A DNA stretch of 9,137 nt from Deltaproteobacteria bacterium (GCA_019314005.1 JAFDAE010000115.1:1-9137); one strand, 5' to 3'; shown: positions 1 to 6,626, numbered from the stretch's first letter. Notes: generated by a model not told the origin, from the letters alone. Numbers and translations are program-made.

Positions 1-66
1 TTCATGCAGAACCTTCCCTTCGTATTCGTTTTAACAATATCGGGACGTATACCAAAATGAATTGAG

Positions 67-120
67 AAGGTCAATACGGATGCATGAAAAACTACTACAA
101 CGCAGTAGATTGACCTTTTT
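67..120 (+). terminator. Hairpin followed by T-run, possible terminator
   Basis: AAGGTCAAT (67-75) is perfectly complementary to ATTGACCTT (109-117). The loop carries a nested 5-bp stem, CTACT (92-96) with AGTAG (104-108). The outer 3' arm runs into five T residues (116-120). This is the shape of a Rho-independent terminator for a + strand gene ending upstream of the window, but the stem is A/T-rich and the loop long, so it could equally be a mobile palindromic repeat. Confidence 0.4.
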
Positions 121-208
121 ACGACGCCATCCTTTATCAAACTCAAGACTTTTTATGAAAATCATCAGACTTGAAAGGGCAAAAAAAATTGTATATGGTC
201 TTAATTAA

Positions 209-236
209 TGCCTGAATGAAAAGTCATGCTCAGGCA
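209..236. repeat. Short hairpin
   Basis: TGCCTGA (209-215) and TCAGGCA (230-236) form a perfect 7-bp stem around a 14-base loop. No T-run follows on the + strand beyond the A-rich stretch at 237-239. It may act as a weak terminator on the - strand or be part of the surrounding repeat cluster. Confidence 0.35.
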
Positions 237-242
237 AAATCC

Positions 243-388
243 GAATATCGAAATCCGAAATTCGAAACAAATTCGAATATCAAATGACAGAATGACCTAA
301 ACTAACACATTGCAAATACGATGTTTTTGTCATTGGGACATTCTTGTTTTGGTCATTGTTTCGGATTTCGTGCTTCGGGTTTCGAATT
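243..388. repeat. Long imperfect inverted repeat (about 145 bp)
   Basis: The two halves of this stretch are imperfect reverse complements. CGAAATCCGAA (249-259) matches TTCGGATTTCG (360-370) perfectly, and AATTCGAAAC (259-268) matches GTTTCGAAT (379-387) over nine bases. The inner parts, with AATGAC on the left and GTCATT on the right, can also pair. It would fold as one long cruciform or RNA hairpin between an unseen upstream gene and the HD-GYP gene. It resembles the palindromic intergenic repeats common in Desulfobacterota genomes, but I cannot check copy number here. Confidence 0.6.
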
Positions 389-451
389 CTTGAACGAAAA
401 CCCTCAAGGTTAGTGCCTTAGTGGTTGAATAGTTACATGCAACCATAAGAG

Positions 452-1960
452 ATGGATTCTCCGGCTATGGATCTGCTGACACAAGTTGAGACCCTCAATA
501 AGATCGGAATTGCTCTTACAAGCGAAACCAACCTGGAAAAGCTTATGGGGCTAATTGTTCAAAAGGCAAGAGAGCTTACCAATGCCGATGGCGGAAGCCT
601 TTATTTAAAAGAGAAAGATGTTCTTTACTTCTATGTCACACAAAATGATACCTTGAGTGACAGAGGCAATTTAAAGGGTGGTTTTAAGCACCGGTATGAG
701 CTTCCCCTTACTGAGGAAAGCATTGCCGGTTTTGTGGCTGTAACAGGAAAGATTCTGAACATAGAAGATGCTTACAATCTTCCCGAGACTGTTTCTTACC
801 GGTTTAATTTCGATTTCGACCACGAAAACAATTATCGTACAAGGTCTATACTGGTAGCGCCAATGAAAGCTCCGGACGGAGAAGTAGTAGGGGTTCTGCA
901 GCTAATCAATACCATGGACAATACAGGGAACGTGGTGGTATTCCCCAAGGCTGTTGAGTCATTGGTCAATTCATTGGCTTCTCAGGCGGCTGTGGCAATT
1001 CGTAATGCCCGCTTAATAAACGACATCAAAAATCTCTTTAAATCTTTGATTCAATATTCTGCGTCTGCTATCGACGCCAGAAGTCCTCACACAGCCGGTC
1101 ATTCAAGACGGGTGGCTGCATATTCCGGGGCGGTGGCCATGGCAATCAATGCCGCAGAGACAGGGTATTTTGCCGATGTGACCTTTACCGCGGAGCAACT
1201 GGAAGAACTCCATTATGCGGCATGGCTTCACGATATCGGTAAAATAGGAGTCCCCGAGCATGTCCTGGACAAAAGGAGCAAGCTTTCCGATGACAATTTG
1301 TCTGCTATTAAGGCACGTTTCGAATTGATTAAGACATTGGAAACGTGTAAATTACACGAGAGGCTAAGAGAGAAAAAAAATTTAGACAAGGAAGACCTGA
1401 AAAAATCGGTTCATGCCGTCCGGACGGATCTACAGGACAAATACGATCTTATATGCCGTATTAGTACAAGCAATTTTCTTTCTGACAACGATCTGAATAT
1501 GTTACAGAATATTGCGTCGCGCAGATACACAACATTAGAGGGAGAAACCAGACCTTATTTAGAGCAAGAAGAACTCTATGCATTATCGGTAACCAGGGGG
1601 AACCTCACCAGGGAAGAATATAGGCAAATTCAGTTACACGCGGACCATACGCTCCATATTATTGAAAATATACCGTTTCCTGAATACCTTGAAAATGTGC
1701 CATTTTTTGCCGCTTCCCATCACGAAATGTTGGACGGAACCGGTTATCCGAATGGAATTAGCGGAGAGGCGCTTCCATTACAGTCTCGAATCCTGGCCGT
1801 TGTTGATATATATGACGCACTTACGGCTTCTGATCGTCCCTATCGGCGTACCATGCCGGTTAACAAGGCTCTCAATATATTAAAAGAAGAAGCAGAAAAG
1901 GATCGATTGGACAAAGAGATTGTAAAACTTTTTATTGAGAAGGAACTTTATAACGTATGA
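452..1960 (+). CDS. GAF domain/HD-GYP phosphodiesterase-like signalling protein
   Basis: This 502-residue soluble protein probably hydrolyses cyclic di-GMP in response to a ligand or redox signal. A GAF sensor domain covers about residues 10-188. The HD-GYP domain starts near 195, with H213 and H217, the HD pair H260-D261 followed by GK (263-264), a histidine at 396, the HHE motif at 423-425, and DGTGYP at 428-433, then D452 and D455. All expected metal-binding positions are therefore present. Between the HD motif and H396 lies a charged insert of roughly 100 residues (about 285-385) that canonical HD-GYP domains lack. No membrane segment or signal peptide is seen. The start at 452 is the first ATG in frame, but its Shine-Dalgarno is poor (AAGAG directly abutting); ATG at 467 is an alternative. 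The stop overlaps the ATG of the next, broken gene (ATGA), so the two were once translationally coupled. Confidence 0.9.
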   Translation: MDSPAMDLLTQVETLNKIGIALTSETNLEKLMGLIVQKARELTNADGGSLYLKEKDVLYFYVTQNDTLSDRGNLKGGFKHRYELPLTEESIAGFVAVTGKILNIEDAYNLPETVSYRFNFDFDHENNYRTRSILVAPMKAPDGEVVGVLQLINTMDNTGNVVVFPKAVESLVNSLASQAAVAIRNARLINDIKNLFKSLIQYSASAIDARSPHTAGHSRRVAAYSGAVAMAINAAETGYFADVTFTAEQLEELHYAAWLHDIGKIGVPEHVLDKRSKLSDDNLSAIKARFELIKTLETCKLHERLREKKNLDKEDLKKSVHAVRTDLQDKYDLICRISTSNFLSDNDLNMLQNIASRRYTTLEGETRPYLEQEELYALSVTRGNLTREEYRQIQLHADHTLHIIENIPFPEYLENVPFFAASHHEMLDGTGYPNGISGEALPLQSRILAVVDIYDALTASDRPYRRTMPVNKALNILKEEAEKDRLDKEIVKLFIEKELYNV

Positions 1961-2252
1961 TTGCTTTTCAGAAAATCAGCGAACATCGTATCATGGAGGC
2001 ACAGCAACGTGGAGTTTTTGATAATCTCCCCGGAGCGAGACCTTTGCATAATGCGACATTTTCTTGTCAGGCAAGGAAGGTGAAAACCTTAACCGGAGGA
2101 ATACATTGAGTATTTCGAGGATTAAGGTTTGAAGCCTGACGCTGCATCACGGACACGAAGTGAAGCGTCAGCGCTCATAATGGCAGTTATGCAAAGGTCT
2201 TGGAGCCGGCAAGCCCTTTGAGTTCGAAAATGATTCGCACATACCGGAAGAT
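1957..2252 (+). pseudogene. DUF1992 (DnaJC28-like) gene, disrupted by a MITE insertion
   Basis: The ATG at 1957 overlaps the HD-GYP stop. Reading on gives KISEHRIMEAQQRGVFDNLPG, the conserved N-terminal signature of the DUF1992 family (usually a protein of about 120 residues of unknown function). At 2036 the frame enters the 167-bp element. It stops in it at 2107-2109, giving at most a 50-residue product. Directly after the element, in another frame, 2203-2252 encodes AGKPFEFENDSHIPED, which is the expected continuation. Removing the element plus one duplicated GAG restores LPGAGKP exactly. The C-terminal two thirds of the family (about 80 residues) do not follow: 2253 onwards is repeat-like intergenic sequence. 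The gene is therefore dead twice over. Family assignment rests on memory of the motif. Confidence 0.8.
2036..2202 (+). mobile_element. MITE-like element, copy A (167 bp, non-coding)
   Basis: The terminal inverted repeats CGAGACCTTTGCATAA (left) and its near complement ending in TTATGCAAAGGTCTTG (right) match at all but one position. The element is flanked by GAG direct repeats (2033-2035 and 2203-2205), and the interrupted DUF1992 gene shows that exactly 170 bp were added. A 5-bp duplication GGAGC around a 165-bp element fits the same bases. It has no transposase, so it must have been moved in trans. Inside, CTGACGCT (2136-2143) pairs with AGCGTCAG (2164-2171). A second full copy of the same length lies at 8693-8859 and a fragment at 7706-7761. 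Confidence 0.85.
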
Positions 2253-2267
2253 CAAGAAGCTCAATTC

Positions 2268-2338
2268 TCATTTATCATTGATCATTTCACATTTGTCATC
2301 TGTCATTTTTTTAATGGTAAATACCCAATGATAAATGA
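2268..2338. repeat. Inverted repeat with 13-bp arms
   Basis: TCATTTATCATTG (2268-2280) and CAATGATAAATGA (2326-2338) are perfect reverse complements separated by 45 bases of T-rich sequence. The structure lies exactly where the C-terminal part of the broken DUF1992 gene should be, so it probably marks a second insertion or a deletion endpoint. It is not followed by a T-run, so I do not call it a terminator. Confidence 0.6.
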
Positions 2339-2421
2339 TAAGACCAAGATTAGCTAATCAAAGACTTTTTACGAAGTCAGCACCCTTTATATAGAGGACG
2401 CGAGTATTAGAAATTGAGACA

Positions 2422-3075
2422 ATGTCCATACAGAAGCAGATATTACTGGAAATATACGACAGACTTTTTGAGGAGTTTGGCCCACGGCACTGGTGGCCTG
2501 CGGAATCAAGGTTTGAGATGATAGTGGGGGCTATTTTGACCCAGAACACCGCATGGCGTAATGTGGAAAAGAGCATCGCTCAATTAAAGGCAAAAAACGT
2601 CCTTTCACCAGAGTCCGTCTATAATCTGCCGGTACAGGAATTGGCTGCCTTGATAAGACCGGCCGGTTATTATAACATCAAAGCTGCAAGGCTGAAGTCT
2701 TTCATGCGTTTTTTGTACAACGGTTATGGCGGAAACCTGAACAGGCTTTTGGGGACTGAGATGGCTTCCCTGCGCAAAGAACTTTTAACGGTAAAAGGGG
2801 TCGGGCCGGAAACAGCCGACAGCATTATTCTGTATGCCGCGGAACAACCTAGTTTTGTTGTGGATACGTATACCAAGCGGATTCTTTACGGGCACCATCT
2901 GATTCCGGATGATGCGTCTTATGATATGATACGGGACTTTTTTATGGATCGTCTTCCACAGAATACCGCCTTGTATAATGAATACCATGCCCTTTTGGTC
3001 TATACGGGAAAGACCTTTTGCGCAAAAACAAAGCCGAAATGCTTGCAGTGCCCTTTGCAAGGACTAAATCAATGA
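2422..3075 (+). CDS. Endonuclease III-related HhH-GPD DNA glycosylase (MagIII-like)
   Basis: A 217-residue base-excision repair enzyme that should flip out and remove damaged bases, probably alkylated purines. The helix-hairpin-helix is at about 122-134 with GVGPETADS. The catalytic aspartate is D148 in FVVDTYTKR. The lysine used for beta-lyase activity in endonuclease III (GVGRKTA) is glutamate here (E130), so a monofunctional glycosylase is expected, as in the COG2231/MagIII branch. The C-terminus has C200, C207 and C210 spaced as in the 4Fe-4S loop (C-X6-C-X2-C-X5-C), but the fourth position is N216, one residue from the end. The start is the only upstream ATG in frame and has a weak GAG at short spacing. 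The SHOCT membrane protein follows after 12 bases, suggesting one transcript. Confidence 0.85.
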   Translation: MSIQKQILLEIYDRLFEEFGPRHWWPAESRFEMIVGAILTQNTAWRNVEKSIAQLKAKNVLSPESVYNLPVQELAALIRPAGYYNIKAARLKSFMRFLYNGYGGNLNRLLGTEMASLRKELLTVKGVGPETADSIILYAAEQPSFVVDTYTKRILYGHHLIPDDASYDMIRDFFMDRLPQNTALYNEYHALLVYTGKTFCAKTKPKCLQCPLQGLNQ

Positions 3076-3087
3076 TGATTTCGTAAA

Positions 3088-3597
3088 ATGAAACAGAAAC
3101 AAAACAAACAAAAACAGTGGGGTGAGATTGCGAAAAACTTCCTTAGCGCCTATGTTATACTCATCCTCATACTTGCCCTGAATATCGCCGTATTGTTCGT
3201 CCTCGGAATTATTGTGATATTTTTCAAGGGAGTGATCGATTATATCGCCTGGATACTGATAGGGGGAATGGCCATTATGGGAATATCCAGCTATCTGTTC
3301 TGGAGGAGGATGAAGCAAAGCGGTAAGACGTTCAGGGAAATGATGAAAGACCCTTTGTTTCAGGGAAGAAGTGTCGAAGTCAACCTTCTCGGCGGCCTCT
3401 TTTCCGTCAAAGTAGGCCGTCCTACCAGACCCCTCTCCATAGAGGACCTTCCCTCTTCCCGGCCCCAACAGCTGGAAGACCCTAAAACCTCACGGGCAAG
3501 AGAATTAGCGCACCTTGCAACCCTTCTTGAAAAAAACTTGATCACTCAACAAGAGTTTTTGCAAGCCAAGAAAGATCTTCTGCGGCCCTCTGAATAA
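3088..3597 (+). CDS. Two-helix membrane protein with C-terminal SHOCT domain
   Basis: This 169-residue protein begins with a very basic, Gln/Lys-rich stretch (1-18), then two hydrophobic segments at about 19-46 and 53-72. The arginine/lysine cluster just after helix 2 (WRRMKQ) suggests that both ends face the cytoplasm. A linker rich in Pro, Arg and Ser follows. Residues about 138-165 (LAHLATLLEKNLITQQEFLQ and on to KKDLL) fit the SHOCT domain, a short helical module found at protein ends and thought to mediate oligomerisation. It starts 12 bases after the glycosylase stop with only a weak ribosome binding site, so coupled translation is plausible. Function is unknown; nothing links it to DNA repair beyond position. 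Confidence 0.75.
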   Translation: MKQKQNKQKQWGEIAKNFLSAYVILILILALNIAVLFVLGIIVIFFKGVIDYIAWILIGGMAIMGISSYLFWRRMKQSGKTFREMMKDPLFQGRSVEVNLLGGLFSVKVGRPTRPLSIEDLPSSRPQQLEDPKTSRARELAHLATLLEKNLITQQEFLQAKKDLLRPSE

Positions 3598-3642
3598 CAG
3601 CCGTGAGGGTCTCAGCCTTTTTACCTCGCTTTCTGATATTAG

Positions 3643-3671
3643 TTGCATTAACGCGTCAATTCTATTATATA
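3643..3671 (+). promoter_or_regulatory. Possible sigma-70 promoter for ilvE
   Basis: TTGCAT (3643-3648) lies 17 bases before TATATA (3666-3671) in an A/T-rich gap about 80 bases upstream of ilvE. The hexamers match the consensus only in part, so this is a weak inference from spacing and position. Confidence 0.3.
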
Positions 3672-3687
3672 TAAAAGCCTTAAATTA

Positions 3688-3708
3688 CAGGTGTCAGGTG
3701 TCAGGTGT
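3688..3708 (+). repeat. Three tandem CAGGTGT heptamers
   Basis: CAGGTGT occurs three times head to tail with no spacer (3688-3694, 3695-3701, 3702-3708), 40 bases before the ilvE start and downstream of the putative -10 box. It could be an operator-like array in the leader of ilvE or simple slippage repeats. Confidence 0.7.
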
Positions 3709-3748
3709 TTAAATCACCAAGGGGATATGATAAAAAAAGGGACCAGGG

Positions 3749-4816
3749 ATGGAGTTAAAAATCGTCAAGGCTGAAAAACTGAAAGAAAAACCCGAGGAGT
3801 CGGAGCTTAGTTTTGGAACACAATTTACAGATCACATGTTCAATATGGATTACAGCCCGACAAAGGGGTGGAGCAACGCGCGCATAGAACCGTACGGTCC
3901 GATCATGATGGACCCGGCAACCATGGTTCTACATTACGGGCAGGCCATTTTTGAAGGGTTAAAGGCTTACCGTACAAAAACCGGAGTCATTCAGCTCTTT
4001 CGGCCTAAGGACAATTTTGCCCGTTTTAACGCTTCCGCCAAAATGCTCTGCATTCCAGAAATAGATCCGGAATTCGCACTTTCAGCTTTAAAAAAAATGC
4101 TGGTTCTGGAGCAGGAGTGGATTCCCAGTCGTCCCGACACCTCGCTCTACATCAGACCTACGATCGTGGCAATGGATCCATACCTTGGGGTTCGTCCTTC
4201 ACACACCTATCGGTTCTTTATCATCTTGTCTCCTGTGGGGGCCTATTATCCTGAAGGCTTCAATCCTGTAAAAATTTTAGTAACAGATAAATATGTAAGG
4301 GCGGTGCGCGGCGGCCTGGGGATGGCGAAAACACCGGCCAATTATGCAGCCAGCTTGTATGCGGCCGAGACGGCAAAAGAAAAAGGATATACACAGGTGC
4401 TCTGGCTGGATGGGGTTGAACAACGATATATAGAAGAAGTGGGTACCATGAACATCTTTTTCAAAATTGACGACACCCTGGTTACCCCTCCATTACAAGG
4501 AAGCATCCTGGCCGGGATCACGCGAGATTCGGTTATTGCGCTGGCAAAACACTGGAACATTCCGGTAGAAGAACGCCTAATAACCATTGATGAGGTAATG
4601 TCGGCCCACGAAAAAGGGATACTTCAGGAAGTGTTCGGCTCCGGGACTGCTGCTGTTATTTCCCCGGTAAATGAGCTTGCACGGGGAGATCAGGTCATAA
4701 CAATAAAAGACGGGAATGTCGGACCAATGGCACAACGTCTTTATAACGAGATTACTGCAATACAGTATGGTGAAGCCGAAGATCCTTTTGGGTGGGTTGT
4801 GTCCGTTGAAGATTGA
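3749..4816 (+). CDS. ilvE: Branched-chain amino acid aminotransferase
   Basis: A 355-residue, PLP-dependent class IV aminotransferase that interconverts leucine, isoleucine and valine with their 2-oxo acids using glutamate/2-oxoglutarate, the last step of branched-chain synthesis in the cytoplasm. The length and the motifs YGQAIFEGLKAYR (63-75), FRPKDNFARFNASA (84-97) and YLGVRP are those of the longer (eukaryote-like, BCAT2-type) bacterial branch. K194 in GGLGMAKTPANYAAS is the Schiff-base lysine, and EEVGTMN (229-235) and GSGTAA near 318 contribute cofactor binding. The start at 3749 has AGGGA (3738-3742) six bases upstream. It follows a 150-base gap with a possible promoter and CAGGTGT repeats. 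The 3' end overlaps the next ORF by a few codons, so the two are probably co-transcribed. Confidence 0.95.
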   Translation: MELKIVKAEKLKEKPEESELSFGTQFTDHMFNMDYSPTKGWSNARIEPYGPIMMDPATMVLHYGQAIFEGLKAYRTKTGVIQLFRPKDNFARFNASAKMLCIPEIDPEFALSALKKMLVLEQEWIPSRPDTSLYIRPTIVAMDPYLGVRPSHTYRFFIILSPVGAYYPEGFNPVKILVTDKYVRAVRGGLGMAKTPANYAASLYAAETAKEKGYTQVLWLDGVEQRYIEEVGTMNIFFKIDDTLVTPPLQGSILAGITRDSVIALAKHWNIPVEERLITIDEVMSAHEKGILQEVFGSGTAAVISPVNELARGDQVITIKDGNVGPMAQRLYNEITAIQYGEAEDPFGWVVSVED

Positions 4817-5717
4817 GCAATATCCAAATGTAAAAGAGGCCATAGAATCCTTCTATGAAATGAGCTATTCCATAGCGGCCTTAGAGGAAATAGCAGCAAA
4901 AAGCCTCCCTGCCGAACTCTTTGCAATACTGGATAAGATTAAAACCTGTCGAGCAAAAATCCAATGCTGTTTTTTAAAAATTATGACGGACCGTAATATA
5001 TATATAAACCGGGAAGGCTTGATATACGACCTGTTTATGTCTCACAAGGACCTGCCCCGGGACTGGAAGTGTTCAGTCTGCGGAGGAATCTTGGATGGCG
5101 CCATATTGACAAACAATCTAATTGAAATTTACTCTAATTTTCATGAACCAAGATACAGGGAGGTCCATCTCTCCAAAAAAGAATTAAGAGACAAGGCGCT
5201 ACTGCGGTGTGAAAAAGACCTCCTGTTTATGACTATAGATGACAATCGTTTTGAAGGCGCTCTGAAAGTCTATTACTCTGTAACTATTAGTAATCTTACA
5301 CGATCTCTTCCTCGTTATGCAGTTCGGTGGCGCGGCATCCTTGAAAACAGGGCCTCCAAAACCATACTCGAATATGGTATCAACTCAAAAGAGAACACAG
5401 ATTCAAGTCCTTCCTCCTTCTATTACAAACTTGGAGCCCTTGATCTCTTAAGCGAGCAATATAACGAACTTCCTTCAAAACAGGTCGAGGAGGTTCTTAG
5501 TAATGCTATGGAATCCTCTCACAGGGAGATCAGAAAGAGGGCATACCAGGTGGGCGCGGAGATTTTCGGGCGGACTTACTACGAAAAGGGTCTGGAAGAT
5601 CCGAGTTCCACAAATAGAGAGTGGATACACCAGGCCATGGAAACGGGTGAAGAATATATTTTCAAAAGAGGGCGTCTTCGTAAAGAAAGAAATAAGAACC
5701 AGCTAAAGCTCTTTTAA
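4806..5717 (+). CDS. Hypothetical protein overlapping the end of ilvE
   Basis: I do not recognise this family. From a TTG at 4806 it is 303 residues; the frame is open back to ATG codons at 4767 and 4716, and ATG 4860 is a shorter option. I prefer 4806 because GGTGGG lies nine bases upstream, the overlap with ilvE is only 11 bases, and the N-terminus LKIEQYPNVKEAIESFYEMS then starts a helical, plausible domain; this is not certain. The protein is soluble, mostly helical and charged. A single CSVC pair sits in WKCSVCGGI (near 5070-5090), too little for a full zinc site unless other cysteines (C in LRCEKD) join. The C-terminal third (ESSHREIRKRAYQVGAEIFG) looks like a HEAT-type helical hairpin. 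It ends in a very basic tail (GRLRKERNKNQLKLF). Confidence 0.7.
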   Translation: MKIEQYPNVKEAIESFYEMSYSIAALEEIAAKSLPAELFAILDKIKTCRAKIQCCFLKIMTDRNIYINREGLIYDLFMSHKDLPRDWKCSVCGGILDGAILTNNLIEIYSNFHEPRYREVHLSKKELRDKALLRCEKDLLFMTIDDNRFEGALKVYYSVTISNLTRSLPRYAVRWRGILENRASKTILEYGINSKENTDSSPSSFYYKLGALDLLSEQYNELPSKQVEEVLSNAMESSHREIRKRAYQVGAEIFGRTYYEKGLEDPSSTNREWIHQAMETGEEYIFKRGRLRKERNKNQLKLF

Positions 5718-5734
5718 AAACAGTAACATTTCAC

Positions 5735-5904
5735 CGCAAAGACGCAAAGTATCTTAAGTGAGCTAAAGTGCACTAAAGTTTGAAGTGCCTAAAGTTAAGG
5801 AATTTTATCTGTTTTATAATTGTTCTTGCCGAAGGCAAGTTCCACAACTTTAGTTCACTTTAGGCACCTTAGCTCACTTAAAACTTTGCGATCTTAGCTT
5901 TGCG
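5735..5904. repeat. 170-bp imperfect palindromic repeat with nested hairpin
   Basis: The arms pair over most of their length. Two CGCAAAG (5735-5741, 5743-5749) are matched by two CTTTGCG (5884-5890, 5898-5904). CTAAAGT occurs three times on the left (5763-5769, 5773-5779, 5789-5795) and ACTTTAG twice on the right (5847-5853, 5857-5863). AAGTGAGCTAA on the left mirrors TTAGCTCACTT on the right. Near the apex CTTGCC-GAA-GGCAAG (5825-5839) forms a perfect tight hairpin. It fills the gap between the hypothetical gene and the hydrolase gene. No T-run follows, so it is more likely a dispersed palindromic repeat than a plain terminator. Confidence 0.75.
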
Positions 5905-5934
5905 ATGAGATAAACAATTATTTTATAAACAAAC

Positions 5935-5939
5935 AGGAG
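5935..5939 (+). promoter_or_regulatory. Ribosome binding site of the MBL-fold gene
   Basis: AGGAG lies six bases before ATG 5946 and clearly selects that start. Confidence 0.8.
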
Positions 5940-5945
5940 CTATGT

Positions 5946-6587
5946 ATGATTATAAAACAGGTGGTCGTAGGTTCTTTTGAGGTATGTTGCTACATAGTTG
6001 GATGTGAAAAAACGCGTCAGTGCATCCTCATAGACCCGGCAGGTGATGAAAAGCGCATTGTTGCAACGGTTAAGGACTTAGACCTTGAAGTCAAGGCGAT
6101 AGTCAATACACACGGTCATCCTGACCATACATGCGGAAACAAAAAAATCGTTGCTATGACAGGCGTCAAGATCCTGATGCATCCTTTGGATGATGAATAT
6201 TTCAGTTCTCCCGCGGGCATTGCCATGGCAAGACAATTCGGACTTGAGCCTTCACCCCCTGCGGACGAGCACATTCAAGATGGTGACAAAATCGAGATAG
6301 GCGAGACAGCGCTTCAAGTCATTCACACGCCCGGGCACTCGCCCGGCGGAGTCTGTCTATACGGAGAGAACAATCTCTTTACAGGGGACACATTGTTTGT
6401 CGGGGCTGTGGGCCGCACCGACCTTCCGGGAGGCTCCTTAGATATTATGCTTCAGTCGATCAAAAACAAGATTCTTACGCTTCCGGACGAGACCGTCGTA
6501 TGGCCGGGCCACGACTACGGCGCAACCCCCACATCAACTGTTGCCAAAGAACGGAAAACGAATCCGTATATTACAGATTTCTTGTAA
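5946..6587 (+). CDS. MBL-fold metallohydrolase, glyoxalase II-like
   Basis: A 213-residue cytoplasmic metallohydrolase of the metallo-beta-lactamase fold, closest in layout to the short glyoxalase II/YcbL-type thioester hydrolases. The dinuclear metal site is complete: THGHPDH gives H56, H58, D60 and H61; H131 in HTPGHSPGG; D148 in FTGDTLFVG; and H189 in PGHDYG. GRTDLPGG (157-163) and the C-terminal TSTVAKERKTNPYI (196-209) are typical of this branch. The protein lacks the extra C-terminal helical domain that binds glutathione in full glyoxalase II, so the substrate is unknown. The gene stands alone between the 170-bp palindrome and a convergent, decayed gene 39 bases downstream. Confidence 0.92.
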   Translation: MIIKQVVVGSFEVCCYIVGCEKTRQCILIDPAGDEKRIVATVKDLDLEVKAIVNTHGHPDHTCGNKKIVAMTGVKILMHPLDDEYFSSPAGIAMARQFGLEPSPPADEHIQDGDKIEIGETALQVIHTPGHSPGGVCLYGENNLFTGDTLFVGAVGRTDLPGGSLDIMLQSIKNKILTLPDETVVWPGHDYGATPTSTVAKERKTNPYITDFL

Positions 6588-6626
6588 AGATAATCACCAA
6601 CGAATCTTGGAGGCATGAGAAGCCCC

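Larger units (their letters stand above)
1..451. other. Intergenic leader rich in small palindromes, no gene
   Basis: No coding region is convincing here. The stretch holds three hairpin-forming structures, listed separately (67-117, 209-236 and 243-388). A 42-codon open frame starting with ATG at 81 has no ribosome binding site and runs through the first hairpin, so I do not call it. No clear promoter hexamers are visible just before the HD-GYP gene at 452. Confidence 0.6.

Noticed and set aside
81..209. 42-codon ORF starting at ATG 81
   Set aside because: No ribosome binding site, overlaps a hairpin with T-run, and the peptide has no recognisable domain.
2036..2109. Coding sequence inside the MITE
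   Set aside because: The open frame is only the tail of the interrupted DUF1992 gene reading into the element; no transposase motif in any frame.
115..2380. Recurring CTTTTTACGA in the gaps at 115 and 2366 (CTTTTTATGA at 147)
   Set aside because: Too short and A/T-rich to define as a repeat family from two or three occurrences.
3064..3468. 134-codon - strand ORF opposite the SHOCT membrane protein
   Set aside because: Antisense to a gene with clear membrane helices and a domain match; no ribosome binding site.
3601..3625. Terminator after the SHOCT gene (TGAGGGTCTCA then TTTTT)
   Set aside because: Only a 4-bp stem with a 3-base loop; the T-run is present but the stem is too weak to support a call.
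5900..5929. Possible promoter TTGCGA - 18 - TATAAA before the MBL-fold gene
   Set aside because: The -10 would lie only a few bases from the ribosome binding site, leaving almost no leader, and the -35 lies inside the palindromic repeat.
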